62,001 bases of DNA from Acidobacteriota bacterium (lineage in GTDB: Bacteria; Acidobacteriota; Terriglobia; 20CM-2-55-15). Shown here piece after piece: positions 9,181 through 17,749 of the stretch (position 1 is the stretch's first letter; each line of letters starts with the position of its first letter). The stretch is taken from contig JAJEEE010000048.1 of assembly GCA_022821145.1 (NCBI GenBank), forward strand, positions 1 to 62,001. Reading direction: 5' to 3'. Position numbers and translations under genes: made by a program. Below the pieces are notes generated by a model. The model did not search any database and was not told the origin of the DNA. It saw nothing but the letters and a program-made list of their open reading frames with translations.

Positions 9181-10074
9181 ATGCGCAACCGCGTGATCAT
9201 TGGGCTGGTGCTCGGAGGCGGGGCCTTCGCCCTGTTGCTGGTGACCGTCGCCGCGCTCGTGGTCGCCCTTGTCGGGGGGGACGACGGCGAATTCGCCCTG
9301 GGCGACCGCATACAGGTGGTCGAGATCGAGGGCGAGCTCGTCGATTCGCGCGACATCATCGAGCAGCTCAAGCGCTACGAGAACTCCGATTCGGTGCCGG
9401 CCGTCCTGCTGAAGATCAACTCTCCCGGGGGGGCGGTCGCGCCGTCCCAGGAAATCTACGCCGAGATCCTCCGGCTCCGGGAGGACAAGGGCAAGGTCGT
9501 CGTGGCCTACATGTCCTCGGTCGGAGCGTCCGGCGCCTATTACATCGCGTGCGCGGCGGATCGAATCATCGCGAGCCCGGGAACCGTCGTCGGCAGCATC
9601 GGCGTGATCGCGGAGTGGCTGAACTACGGCGGGCTGCTGGAGTGGGCGCGGCTGTCGACGGTCACGTTGACGAGCGCCGAGTTCAAGGACACGCCGTCGC
9701 CGGTCCGGGAGATGACCGAGACGGAACGGGCGTATTACCAGGGACTGATCGACGACATCCACGGCCAATTCGTAGAGGCCGTCGCCGAGGGGCGGGACAT
9801 GGGCCTCGACGAGGTTCGGACGTTCGCCGACGGCCGCGTCTTTACCGGACGGGAGGCCGGCGACCTGGGAATGATCGACGGCACCGGCAATTTCCAGGAC
9901 GCCGTGGACCTGACGGCCGAGATGGCCGGCATCTCCGGCCCTCCGCGTCTTCTGGAGCGTCCGCGTCCCAGGGTGTCGCTGCTGGACGCGCTGATCGGCG
10001 GCGTATCGGTCACCCCTCCATGGGAGGCGGCCGGCGCGCAGTCGCGGATTCGGTTCCAGTATCTCTGGAAATAG
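9181..10074 (+). CDS. sppA: Signal peptide peptidase SppA, short form
   Basis: A membrane-anchored serine protease of family S49 that degrades cleaved signal peptides and some membrane proteins. Of 297 residues, about 7-31 form one transmembrane anchor. The nucleophile is S117 in VGASGAYYIA and the likely general base is K169 in AEFKDTPS, the Ser-Lys dyad of this family. The short length matches the Bacillus-type single-domain form, not the tandem form of Escherichia coli. It is closely linked to rpsA and the HU gene, probably in one operon. Confidence 0.93.
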   Translation: MRNRVIIGLVLGGGAFALLLVTVAALVVALVGGDDGEFALGDRIQVVEIEGELVDSRDIIEQLKRYENSDSVPAVLLKINSPGGAVAPSQEIYAEILRLREDKGKVVVAYMSSVGASGAYYIACAADRIIASPGTVVGSIGVIAEWLNYGGLLEWARLSTVTLTSAEFKDTPSPVREMTETERAYYQGLIDDIHGQFVEAVAEGRDMGLDEVRTFADGRVFTGREAGDLGMIDGTGNFQDAVDLTAEMAGISGPPRLLERPRPRVSLLDALIGGVSVTPPWEAAGAQSRIRFQYLWK

Positions 10075-10134
10075 ACCGGGGGTGGCCGCCGGCCGGAGCA
10101 GGCGCCGGAGGCGGAGTCAAGGAGCGAAGGGCCC

Positions 10135-10440
10135 ATGACCAAGGCGGACCTTGTGGAAGAGGTGGCCCGGGTGACCGAGTTGACGCGGAAGGACTCGGAA
10201 GTCATCGTGGACACGCTGTTCGAGGGAGTCATCAGCGCCCTCAAGGACGGGGACAAGCTCGAGGTGCGGGGTTTCGGAAGCTTCCGCGTACGCCAGCGCA
10301 ACGCGCGCGTGGGACGGAACCCGAAGACCGGCGAAAAGGTCGCGGTGCCCGCGAAACGCGTCCCCTACTTCAAGCCCAGCAAGGAACTGAAGGACCTCAT
10401 CAACCGCGGCGGCGCCTCTCCTCCATCACCGGTCCCATAG
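10135..10440 (+). CDS. HU/IHF-family DNA-binding protein
   Basis: A 101-residue nucleoid protein that bends DNA as a dimer. It starts MTKADLVEEVA and has the family signature GFGSFRVRQRNARVGRNPKTG in the DNA-binding arms, ending with the helix YFKPSKELKDLIN. The C-terminal proline- and serine-rich tail is slightly longer than the core. The sequence does not settle whether it forms homodimers (HU-type) or pairs with another subunit (IHF-type). The HIT gene starts 4 bases after the stop. Confidence 0.93.
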   Translation: MTKADLVEEVARVTELTRKDSEVIVDTLFEGVISALKDGDKLEVRGFGSFRVRQRNARVGRNPKTGEKVAVPAKRVPYFKPSKELKDLINRGGASPPSPVP

Positions 10441-10444
10441 TCCC

Positions 10445-10957
10445 ATGGATATTCTGCGGAGTCCGTGGCGGTACGATTACGTCGCGTCCGCCCGGAAACC
10501 GCGCGCCTGTGTCTTCTGCACCGACGCGTCCGTTCCGGCCGGCGGTCCGGCGCGCGGCGACGACCGCGAACGGCTCATCCTGCACCGCGCCGACCTCTGT
10601 TTCGTCATCATGAACCTCTACCCCTACACGTCGGGTCACCTGATGGTCGCGCCCTATCGGCACGTCGGGACCCTGGACGCCGCCGGCGCCGACGAGTTGG
10701 CCGAGATGATGCGGTTGGCGAAGCGGTCGGCCGCGATCCTCGGCGAAGCGTACCGTCCCGACGGGTTCAACATCGGGATGAACGTGGGGGAATGCGCCGG
10801 CGCCGGCGTGCGCGACCACGTCCACCTGCACGTCGTGCCCCGCTGGTCGGGCGACGCCAACTTCATGACGACCACGGGGGAGACGCGCGTGCTGCCCGAG
10901 GACATCCGCGACGGATACCGGAAACTCCGACCATTGTTCGAACGAGAGGCGGGGTGA
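10445..10957 (+). CDS. HIT-family nucleotide hydrolase or phosphorylase
   Basis: HIT proteins cleave nucleotide phosphoanhydrides, such as diadenosine polyphosphates, through a covalent histidine intermediate. The 170-residue protein has the triad HVHLHVVPRW (H125, H127, H129) and a zinc-type CVFC pair at residues 22-25. This resembles the bacterial and archaeal AP4A-hydrolase-like branch. It is tightly linked to the HU gene. The substrate cannot be read from the sequence. Confidence 0.9.
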   Translation: MDILRSPWRYDYVASARKPRACVFCTDASVPAGGPARGDDRERLILHRADLCFVIMNLYPYTSGHLMVAPYRHVGTLDAAGADELAEMMRLAKRSAAILGEAYRPDGFNIGMNVGECAGAGVRDHVHLHVVPRWSGDANFMTTTGETRVLPEDIRDGYRKLRPLFEREAG

Positions 10958-11002
10958 CGGCGGGGACGCCGGCGCTGCGGCCGTTCCGAACCATCGGCCG
11001 GT

Positions 11003-11464
11003 CTACCGGATCGCCTTCTCCATCAGGTAAGCATGGCGCCCGGGCCCATAGTACCCGCGCAGCTTTCGCGTTTTCCGGAAGCCGCGCCGCGTGTAGAACG
11101 CGACGGCGGCGGCGTTGGACGTCTCCACCTGCAGCCGGTAGCGCCGTATGCCGTTCCGGGCCAGGACGGCCTCGGAACGTTCCAGCAGGGCGCTGCCGAC
11201 GCCGCGCCGGCGGGCGTCCTCGATGACGTCGATGGTGACGAGGAGCCCGGCGCGCCGCGCGAGGGGATCCGCGTCGGCGACCAGGAAGCCGACGATCCGC
11301 CGCCCGTCCTCGGCCACGAGCGTGAAGGCCGCCGGCCGGCCGATCGCGTACGCCAACTCGTCGGCGTCGTAGGCGACGCCGTCGTCGAACGACGCGCGAT
11401 CGATCGCCAGCAGCGCGGGGAAGTCCTCGGCGGCGCCGGCGCGTATTCGAAACCCGACGGTCAT
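11003..11464 (-). CDS. GNAT-family N-acetyltransferase, RimI-like
   Basis: A 153-residue protein with the GNAT fold. The acetyl-CoA pyrophosphate-binding motif A reads DARRRGVGSALLE, and the C-terminal LQVETSNAAAVAFYTRRGF segment is typical of the RimI group that acetylates protein N-termini. The ATG at 11464 has AGAGGA about 6 bases upstream and is preferred to the adjoining TTG. It converges on the HIT gene. RimI activity on ribosomal protein S18 is possible but not shown. Confidence 0.85.
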   Translation of the reverse strand: MTVGFRIRAGAAEDFPALLAIDRASFDDGVAYDADELAYAIGRPAAFTLVAEDGRRIVGFLVADADPLARRAGLLVTIDVIEDARRRGVGSALLERSEAVLARNGIRRYRLQVETSNAAAVAFYTRRGFRKTRKLRGYYGPGRHAYLMEKAIR

Positions 11465-11517
11465 CAAGGATCCTCTGGCGCCGCGTTCATCGTAAGCTTA
11501 TGATGAGGATACGACCG

Positions 11518-11766
11518 ATGCAGCGATGTTCCCATCTCTACGGGTCGGGCGTTCAGTGCGGGGAAGAGACCGTTCCCGGCTTGGACTTCTGTCCCGACCA
11601 CGTGGTCGTCGAGGACGGCCGCGAGCCGCTCTCGGACCACCCGTTCCGGAAGTTCCTGATGCGGTTCGCCGCGCTGTTGCTCCTGCTCGCGTTCCTGGTT
11701 CCGTTCTACTACACGATCAAGACGCTCTACCTGAACACGACCGTCGAGGCCCGGGAGGCGGGGTGA
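11518..11766 (+). CDS. Small membrane protein with cysteine-rich N-terminus
   Basis: About 82 residues. The N-terminal third has C4, C14, C26 and H29 (MQRCSH, QCGEE, FCPDH) in an arrangement that could bind zinc. One transmembrane segment of leucine, alanine and phenylalanine follows. I do not recognise the family. The ATG at 11518 has AGGA 8 bases upstream; an in-frame ATG at 11500 is the alternative. The stop overlaps the GTG start of the DUF4159 gene, so the two are likely coupled. Confidence 0.7.
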   Translation: MQRCSHLYGSGVQCGEETVPGLDFCPDHVVVEDGREPLSDHPFRKFLMRFAALLLLLAFLVPFYYTIKTLYLNTTVEAREAG

Positions 11767-12575
11767 GCCGGCGCTCCGGCTTCGGCCTGTGCGCGCTCGG
11801 CGCCGCGTGCGCGTTGGCCGTTTCGGCGTCCGGCCAGATCGAAATCCGTCTGGGTTCGGGATGGTTCCGGCCGGCGGGTCACTACAGCGACATTCACCAC
11901 ATCGACCAGGACACCGAGCCGACGGATCACTTCGTGTTCGCGCGGTTGTTGTACAACGGGCAGATCCCCAACTACATCAAGAACTGGTACACGGACTGGC
12001 CGGAAGGGGACCGGCACCTGATCATGGGCCTGGAGCGGCTGTCGAACCTGCGGCTGGAGCCCCACGCCCGTGTCGTGCCTGTGAACGACCCGAAGCTGTT
12101 CGAATACCCCTTCCTCTACACGAGCGAGCCGGGACAGATGGTGCTCAGCGATGCGGACGCCCTGATGATGCGGGAATACCTGAACCGGGGCGGTTTCTGG
12201 TTTCTGGACGACTTCTGGGGCAGCTTCGAGTGGCGCCACTTCCTCACGCAGATCGAGAAGGTGCTTCCGGGCGCCGAGATCCGGGACATCCCGATGGATC
12301 ACGAGATCTTCCACGCATTCTACGACATCGAGGAAATCGTCCAGGTTCCCAGCCTCAACTACGTCTACACCGGCGTCGTCATCGAGCAGGACGGTTTCGA
12401 AGCCTATTGCAAGGGCATCTGGGACGACGAGGGGCGTCTGATGGTGGTCATCAATCACAACACGGACCTGGGAGACGCCTACGAGCATGCGGACGAGCCG
12501 CTGTATCCGCATCGCTTTTCCGGTTTCGCCTACCGGTTGGCGACCAACTTCATCGTCTACGCCCTGACCCACTGA
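11763..12575 (+). CDS. Secreted DUF4159-domain protein
   Basis: A 270-residue protein with a signal peptide (about residues 1-22) followed by a DUF4159 domain: YSDIHHIDQDTEPTDHF, then the segment RGGFWFLDDFWGS and a C-terminal FSGFAYRLATNFIVYALTH. DUF4159 proteins are frequent in Acidobacteriota and often lie near MoxR-type gene sets, which are absent here. The GTG start overlaps the preceding stop by 3 bases. The biochemical role of the family is unknown to me. Confidence 0.85.
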   Translation: MSRRSGFGLCALGAACALAVSASGQIEIRLGSGWFRPAGHYSDIHHIDQDTEPTDHFVFARLLYNGQIPNYIKNWYTDWPEGDRHLIMGLERLSNLRLEPHARVVPVNDPKLFEYPFLYTSEPGQMVLSDADALMMREYLNRGGFWFLDDFWGSFEWRHFLTQIEKVLPGAEIRDIPMDHEIFHAFYDIEEIVQVPSLNYVYTGVVIEQDGFEAYCKGIWDDEGRLMVVINHNTDLGDAYEHADEPLYPHRFSGFAYRLATNFIVYALTH

Positions 12576-12578
12576 GCG

Positions 12579-13163
12579 GTGATCCCGGCAATCGTGCTCG
12601 CGGCCGGGAAGTCCCATCGCATGGGGCGTCCCAAGGCGCTGCTCCGAAGCGGCGGGGCGACCCTGATGGAAGCCGTGCTGGCGCGCATCCGCGCGGTCCC
12701 GCGCTTGCGCGGCGCGATCGTGGTCCTGGGGCATCACCGCGAAGCGATCCTGGAGGCCGTCCCGTTGGACGACTGGGTCTACAACGCGCGCTACGAGGAC
12801 GGCATGACGACGTCGTTCCAGGCCGGAATCGGGCGCCTTCCCGACGCGGCGGAGGGCGCCATGCTGTTCCTGGTCGACCATCCGGCGCCGGCGGCGGTCA
12901 CCATCGCGGCGCTGCTCGACGCGTTCGTCCCGGGGAGCATCGTGTTGCCGGTGTTCGAAGGTCGGCGCGGGCATCCCGTCCTCTTCGGGCGGGACGCGCT
13001 CGACGAGGTCGCGGCGCTGCCCGTTGGCCGGGGAGCCCACACGGTCGTCCGGGCGCGGCCGGAGCGCGTCGTCGAGGTCACGGTCGACGATCCCGCCGTC
13101 GTGGCCGACATCGACACGCCCGAGGACTGGGAACGCTGGACGCGGAGCCCCGGCGGCGTATGA
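12579..13163 (+). CDS. MobA/MocA-like nucleotidyltransferase
   Basis: A 194-residue NTP-transferase domain protein. The nucleotide-binding N-terminus reads VLAAGKSHRMGRPKALL, and later conserved pieces are LVDHPAP and GRRGHPVLF. Proteins of this kind transfer CMP or GMP to molybdopterin (MocA or MobA). The GHPV motif favours a MocA-type molybdenum cofactor cytidylyltransferase over MobA. No molybdenum enzyme genes are nearby, so the substrate remains a guess. The start is GTG, 4 bases after the DUF4159 stop. Confidence 0.8.
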   Translation: MIPAIVLAAGKSHRMGRPKALLRSGGATLMEAVLARIRAVPRLRGAIVVLGHHREAILEAVPLDDWVYNARYEDGMTTSFQAGIGRLPDAAEGAMLFLVDHPAPAAVTIAALLDAFVPGSIVLPVFEGRRGHPVLFGRDALDEVAALPVGRGAHTVVRARPERVVEVTVDDPAVVADIDTPEDWERWTRSPGGV

Positions 13164-13237
13164 GCGTGCACGCCCGGCCGCTGTCGATGAACCAAGGATC
13201 GGGTCACGCCCGCATGTCGCGGTCGGTCCGGTTGGAC

Positions 13238-13258
13238 CCACGGCGTTCCTCGCCGTGG
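13238..13258. repeat. Hairpin repeat with TTCCT loop
   Basis: CCACGGCG and CGCCGTGG form an 8-bp stem around TTCCT, in the noncoding gap between the nucleotidyltransferase and the small zinc-ribbon gene. The loop is identical to that at 7204-7208. There is no T-run after it, so it is more like a dispersed palindrome than a terminator. Confidence 0.5.
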
Positions 13259-13381
13259 CTACCATAAACAGCCTGTCGAGAGTCGGCGCCCGCCCTGGCC
13301 GGGGCTCGCGATTTCGGTTATCATCGAATTTTCCGGATCGTGGCCGTCGACGGCCGCCGGCGATAGAGGAGGCCGACAACC

Positions 13382-13567
13382 ATGGCGGGTCGCAAGCTCT
13401 CGAAAACAGCCCGGGCGAGTCTCGGCAAGGACAGGGGTTCCGGGTTTGCCAAGCCGTGCCCGAAGTGCGAAACGCCGATGGTCGCCACGAAGGTCATCAA
13501 GTCGGCGCGGATGCCGGGCGGCATGTACTGGGTGTGTCCCGAGGACGACCTGCACCTGAAGACCTGA
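13382..13567 (+). CDS. Small zinc-ribbon-like protein
   Basis: A 61-residue basic protein. PCPKCETPM provides one CxxC pair and WVCPED a further cysteine, suggesting half of a zinc ribbon. It is preceded by GAGGAGG about 10 bases before the ATG, good support for translation. It converges on pilT. I do not recognise a specific family; short zinc-ribbon proteins of this type are often nucleic-acid-associated, which is only an inference here. Confidence 0.65.
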   Translation: MAGRKLSKTARASLGKDRGSGFAKPCPKCETPMVATKVIKSARMPGGMYWVCPEDDLHLKT

Positions 13568-13576
13568 CGGCGCCGC

Positions 13577-14652
13577 CTACATCCACTCCTCGGGCGCGCT
13601 CCGGACCAGGGGCCGGAACTTGCTCCTGTCGTCGGCCTTCTCGTACGCGTCCTCGGCGCGGATCAACTTCCTGCGAACCAGGTCCATGATCGCGTCGTCC
13701 AGCGTCTGCATGCCGTATTTCTTCCCGACCTGCATCATGCCCGGAATCTGAAACGTCTTGCCCTCGCGGATCAGGTTGGCGATGGCCGGCGTCGCCACCA
13801 GGATCTCCAGCGCCGCCACGCGCCCCTTTCCGTCCATGCGCTTGAACAGGTTCTGCGCGATGACGCCCCGGAGCGCGTCCGACAGCGTGTTCCGTATCTG
13901 GTTCTGCTGCTCGGACGGGAACACGTCGATCACCCGGTTGATCGTCTTCGCCGCGCTGGGGGTGTGCAGCGTGCCCAGGACCAGGTGGCCGGTGGCCGCC
14001 GCCTCCAGCGCCAGGCGGATCGTCTCGAGATCGCGCATCTCGCCCACGAGGATGACGTCGGGATCTTCCCTCAGCGCGCCGCGCAGCGCGGCCGCGAACG
14101 ATCGGGTGTGGACGCCGACCTCGCGGTGGTTGACCTGGGAGTTCCGGCTCTCGTGGACGAACTCGATGGGGTCCTCGATGGTCAGGATGTGGTCCCGCCG
14201 CATCGTGTTGGCGTGGTCCACGATGGCCGCCAGCGTCGTCGACTTGCCGCTCCCGGTCGGTCCGGTCACCAGGACGAGGCCCTTGGGCAGCATGGCGAAC
14301 TTGGTGAGAATCGGCGGCAGGCCCAGCTCCCGGGCCGAGAGCACGCGGGCCGGAATCCGGCGGAAGACCGCGCCGACGCCGTGTTTCTGGTTGAAGAAGT
14401 TGGCGCGGTAGCGGCCCTGGCCCGGGATCTCGTAACCGAAGTCCACGTCCCGGTCTCCTCGAACGCCGCGACCTTGTACTCCGGGGCGATCTCGTACAGC
14501 ATGGAACGCAGTTCGTCGCCGTCCATGGGATCGTGGTCGAGACGTTCCAGTGCGCCGTCGACGCGGAGCCTCGGCGGCGCGCCCGCCACCAGGTGAAGGT
14601 CCGACGCGCCCTCCTCGTCCATCATCGTGAAAAAGGCGTCGATCCGTGCCAT
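13577..14652 (-). pseudogene. pilT: Twitching motility ATPase PilT, frameshifted
   Basis: PilT is the hexameric ATPase that retracts type IV pili. The N-terminus (MARIDAFF, then SDLHLVAGAPPRLRVDG) and the rest of the protein (Walker A GPTGSGKSTT, Walker B ILVGEMRD, and LGTLHTPSA) lie in two different frames. The frames meet at a GGG run at 14451-14449: one extra G there would restore the family sequence ETGDVDFGYEIPGQGRYR. Apart from this single missing base the 358-codon gene looks intact and well conserved. A sequencing or assembly error in a short homopolymer is therefore as likely as a real mutation. A TATAAT box lies 10 bases before the start. Confidence 0.9.
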
Positions 14653-14662
14653 GGCGCATCGT

Positions 14663-14692
14663 ATTATATTCTCCGGGCGCGGACGCTGTCCG
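14663..14692 (-). promoter_or_regulatory. Promoter of pilT, short leader
   Basis: On the minus strand, CGGACA (14692-14687) and TATAAT (14668-14663) are 18 bases apart, and the pilT ATG begins 10 bases after the -10 box. The transcript would have a leader of only about 4 bases. Confidence 0.5.
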
Positions 14693-14715
14693 GCCCACGC
14701 GAGTTTCCTCGAACG

Positions 14716-15210
14716 ATGGACCATCTCCCCGAAGGCGCCTGGGCTCCCGATTTCGAGCTGTCCACGGCGGACGGGGCGCGGTTTCGATTGTCCGACCACG
14801 TGGCCGATCGTCCCGTCCTCCTGGCCTTCTACAAGAGCGCGTGCCCAACGTGCCAACTGACGTTTCCCTTCATCGGGCGGCTGTTCGCCGGCTTCGGCCC
14901 GGACGCGCGCCCGGCGATCTGGGGGATTTCGCAGGACGAGGCGGATGCCACGCGCGATTTCGCCGAACGGTTCGGGCTCGGCTTTCCCGTCCTGATCGAT
15001 GAGCACCCGTATCCGGTGTCGGTCGATTTCGAGATCCGCTACGTGCCGACCATGTATCTGATCGATTCCGGCGGACTCATCCGCATGGCCGATTTCGGAT
15101 TCAGCAAGCCCGCGCTCAGAACCGCGGCCGATGCGTTCTCGAAGAGCCTGGACCGGCCGTCCCCGGACCTGTTCGCCGGTGACGGCCTCCCCGAACGGAG
15201 ACCCGGCTGA
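14716..15210 (+). CDS. Redoxin-family thiol protein (AhpC/TlpA-like)
   Basis: A 164-residue thioredoxin-fold protein with a CPTC redox pair in FYKSACPTCQLTFPF. It continues with the central WGISQDEADATRDFAERFG and the cis-proline region YVPTMYLID. No signal peptide is seen, so it should act in the cytoplasm. The two-cysteine CxxC motif suits a thiol-disulfide oxidoreductase more than a one-cysteine peroxiredoxin. It is divergent from pilT across a 63-base gap. The partner is unknown. Confidence 0.85.
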   Translation: MDHLPEGAWAPDFELSTADGARFRLSDHVADRPVLLAFYKSACPTCQLTFPFIGRLFAGFGPDARPAIWGISQDEADATRDFAERFGLGFPVLIDEHPYPVSVDFEIRYVPTMYLIDSGGLIRMADFGFSKPALRTAADAFSKSLDRPSPDLFAGDGLPERRPG

Positions 15211-15302
15211 GTGTCCAAGAGCTGACGCCGGCGGCGTCGATCCCCACGGGCCGCGGTCCGGAATCCCCGCGCGCCGTTCACCGACGATTTCAAGGAGCGA
15301 CC

Positions 15303-15740
15303 ATGCCAGAAGCGACACACGAGGACGCGAACCTGATACTGCGGCTCTACGAGTTGCGCCGCGAAGAGAAGATGCGGGAGGCGCGGCAGTGGCTCACCGG
15401 CCAGTTCGCGGCCGACTCGCTGGAGGAGTTTACCCGGAAGTGCCCGCCCGGCAGCCGCGAGAACGCCTACTTCCGGATGGTGACGTCGTACTGGGACATG
15501 GCCGGACTCTTCGTCGTCTCCGGCGTGCTCGACCAGGAGATGTTCATCCGTTCGAGCGGGGAGTCCATCGTCGTGTGGGAACGCGTACGCCCGTTCATCG
15601 GAGAGCTGCGGGAAACGTTCAAGAACCCGATGTTCCTGAAGAACCTGGAGACGGTGGCCGAGGCCGGAATCGCCTGGATGCGGGAGAACACGCCGGGCGC
15701 CTACGAGACGTTTCTGGGCCGGGTCATCCGCAGGCCGTAG
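15303..15740 (+). CDS. Conserved hypothetical protein
   Basis: A 145-residue, mainly helical, probably soluble protein preceded by a good ribosome binding site (AAGGAG, 7 bases before ATG). It has a charged N-terminal helix (LRLYELRREEKMREARQWL) and aromatic segments around YFRMVTSYWDMAG and ESIVVWERVRPF. I recognise no catalytic motif and no family. It lies between the redoxin and the DksA/TraR gene without close coupling to either. Confidence 0.7.
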   Translation: MPEATHEDANLILRLYELRREEKMREARQWLTGQFAADSLEEFTRKCPPGSRENAYFRMVTSYWDMAGLFVVSGVLDQEMFIRSSGESIVVWERVRPFIGELRETFKNPMFLKNLETVAEAGIAWMRENTPGAYETFLGRVIRRP

Positions 15741-15762
15741 CCCGCCATGCGCGTCGGCGGCG

Positions 15763-16098
15763 TCAGCCGCCCTGGCTCTGCTTGCAGTCGATGCAGACGC
15801 GCGTCCACGGCACGGCGTCCAGGCGCGCGTCGGCGATGGGTTCCTCGCAGTCCATGCAGATGCCGTAGGTCCCGTTGTCGACCCTCTGGAGCGCCTCCTC
15901 GATGGCGCGCAGCAGCTTCGTGTCGGTCTGCTTCAAGGCCAGGTTGACGTGCAGGTCGTTCTCCTGGCTGGAATGGTCCACCCAGTCCCCGGTCCGCATC
16001 GCTTCGTCGACCTCGGTCGAACGGTCCGGCAGCGCGAGGATCTCGTTTCGCTTGGACTCGAGCACGTTCCTGTATTTCTTCAAGACTGCGGCGCGCAT
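15763..16098 (-). CDS. DksA/TraR-type zinc-finger protein
   Basis: A 111-residue protein with an N-terminal coiled-coil region and a C-terminal four-cysteine zinc finger (CMDCEEPI and CIDCKQ). This is the pattern of the DksA/TraR family, which enters the RNA polymerase secondary channel and tunes initiation, often with ppGpp. It is shorter than DksA proper. Start at the ATG at 16098; an upstream ATG at 16140 would add 14 residues of no family character. Acidic tip residues in the coiled coil cannot be placed with confidence. Confidence 0.85.
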   Translation of the reverse strand: MRAAVLKKYRNVLESKRNEILALPDRSTEVDEAMRTGDWVDHSSQENDLHVNLALKQTDTKLLRAIEEALQRVDNGTYGICMDCEEPIADARLDAVPWTRVCIDCKQSQGG

Positions 16099-16199
16099 GG
16101 AGTTGACCCTTCCGGTATCCTGAACCGGCCAGTCTAGCAAGCCGGGGTCCGGGGCTGCAAGTGGCGGCCCGCGCCCGCGAAGGAGGGATCACGTTCCTT

Positions 16200-17735
16200 A
16201 TGACGGCCCGACCCCAACAACACTCCGAGGCCCGCGCCGGCGTACCCACGGTTCCCATGTGGGTGAACGGCAGGACCGTGACCGCGTCGGGCGATGGCCG
16301 GGGCGATGTCCACAACCCCGCCACCGGCGCCGTCATCCGGCGTGTCGGCTTCGCTTCCAGCGACGACGTCGATCGGGCCGTCGCGGCCGCGAGCGCCGCG
16401 TTCCCGTCGTGGCGGGCGACGACGCCCCTGAACCGCGCGCGCGTCATCGAACGCTTCCGGCAACTCCTGGTGGAGAACCGCGAGGTCCTGGCCCGCGTCA
16501 TCTCCGAGGAGCACGGCAAGACCGTGGCCGACGCCGTCGGCTCGGTCCAGAGAGGGCTCGAGGTGGCCGAGTTCGCCGCCGGCGCGCCGCACCTGCTCCA
16601 GGGAGACCTGTCCGAGGCCGTCGGCGCCGACGTGGACTGCCACTCGATCCTCCAGCCGCTGGGCGTCTGCGTGGGGGTCACGCCGTTCAATTTCCCCGCC
16701 ATGGTGCCGCTCTGGATGTTTCCGGTGTCGATCGTGTGCGGCAACACGTTCGTCCTGAAACCCTCCGAGAAGGTGCCCAGCGCCGCCGTGCGGATGGCGG
16801 AGCTGCTGGCCGAGGCCGGCCTGCCCGACGGCGTCTTCAATGTCGTGCACGGGGATGGGGAGACCGTCGACGCGCTGATCGCGCACCGGGAGACGCGCGC
16901 CGTGTCGTTCGTGGGCTCGACGCCCGTCGCCCGGCGCATCTACGCGACGGCGGCGGCGCACGGAAAGCGCGTCCAGGCGCTGGGGGGCGCCAAGAACCAC
17001 GCCGTGGTCCTGCCCGACGCCGACCTGGACGCGGCGGCCGACGCGTTGACCGGCGCGGCGTTCGGGTCCGCGGGGCAGCGGTGCATGGCCGTCTCGGCCG
17101 TCGTCGCCGTCGGCCCGAACGGCGACCGGGTCGTGGAGAAGCTGCGGGAGCGGGCCGCCGCGTTGAAGGTCGGGCCGGGCGACGGCGCGGAAGTGGACAT
17201 GGGGCCGGTGATCACGGCCGGGCAGCGCGACCGGCTGCGGGCCTACATCGACGCCGGCGAGGCCGAGGGCGCGCGGCTGGCGCTCGACGGGCGGGGACTC
17301 GACGTTCGAGGCCACCGCGGCGGTTTCTTCGTCGGCCCCACGATCTTCGACCACGTCCGCCCCGACATGACGATCTACCGGGACGAGATGTTCGGCCCGG
17401 TCCTGGTCGTCCTGCGCGCGGAATCGCTGGAGGAAGCCATCGCGATCGTCAACGACAATCCCTACGGGAACGGGACCGCCCTCTTCACGCGGTCCGGAGG
17501 GGCCGCCCGGCGTTTCGAGAACGCGGTCGAGGTCGGCATGGTCGGCATCAACGTTCCCATTCCGGTTCCGATGGCGTTCTTCTCGTTCGGCGGATGGAAG
17601 TCCTCGCTCTTCGGCGATCTCGCCGTTCACGGGAGGGAAGGGATCTACTTCTACACGCGGCGCAAGGTCGTCACGTCGCGGTGGATGGAGACCGACGCCG
17701 TCCCGGGCCCGGGCCTGGACATGCCGACGATGTGA
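16200..17735 (+). CDS. mmsA: Methylmalonate-semialdehyde dehydrogenase (CoA-acylating)
   Basis: An NAD-dependent enzyme that converts methylmalonate semialdehyde to propionyl-CoA in valine catabolism (or malonate semialdehyde to acetyl-CoA). The 511 residues contain catalytic C295 in GSAGQRCMA and the TPFNFP segment. At the position of the general-base glutamate of other aldehyde dehydrogenases there is LGGAKNH. That absence is characteristic of the CoA-dependent MMSDH group. The ATG at 16200 is 12 bases from GAAGGAGGG. It is separate from the acyl-CoA operon at 55-59 kb but would serve the same catabolic theme. Confidence 0.93.
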   Translation: MTARPQQHSEARAGVPTVPMWVNGRTVTASGDGRGDVHNPATGAVIRRVGFASSDDVDRAVAAASAAFPSWRATTPLNRARVIERFRQLLVENREVLARVISEEHGKTVADAVGSVQRGLEVAEFAAGAPHLLQGDLSEAVGADVDCHSILQPLGVCVGVTPFNFPAMVPLWMFPVSIVCGNTFVLKPSEKVPSAAVRMAELLAEAGLPDGVFNVVHGDGETVDALIAHRETRAVSFVGSTPVARRIYATAAAHGKRVQALGGAKNHAVVLPDADLDAAADALTGAAFGSAGQRCMAVSAVVAVGPNGDRVVEKLRERAAALKVGPGDGAEVDMGPVITAGQRDRLRAYIDAGEAEGARLALDGRGLDVRGHRGGFFVGPTIFDHVRPDMTIYRDEMFGPVLVVLRAESLEEAIAIVNDNPYGNGTALFTRSGGAARRFENAVEVGMVGINVPIPVPMAFFSFGGWKSSLFGDLAVHGREGIYFYTRRKVVTSRWMETDAVPGPGLDMPTM

Positions 17736-17749
17736 GGCGCGCCGCCATC

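Noticed and set aside
10440-11003. Rho-independent terminators after the HU, HIT and rtcB genes
   Set aside because: GC-rich stems can be drawn but none is followed by a run of T.
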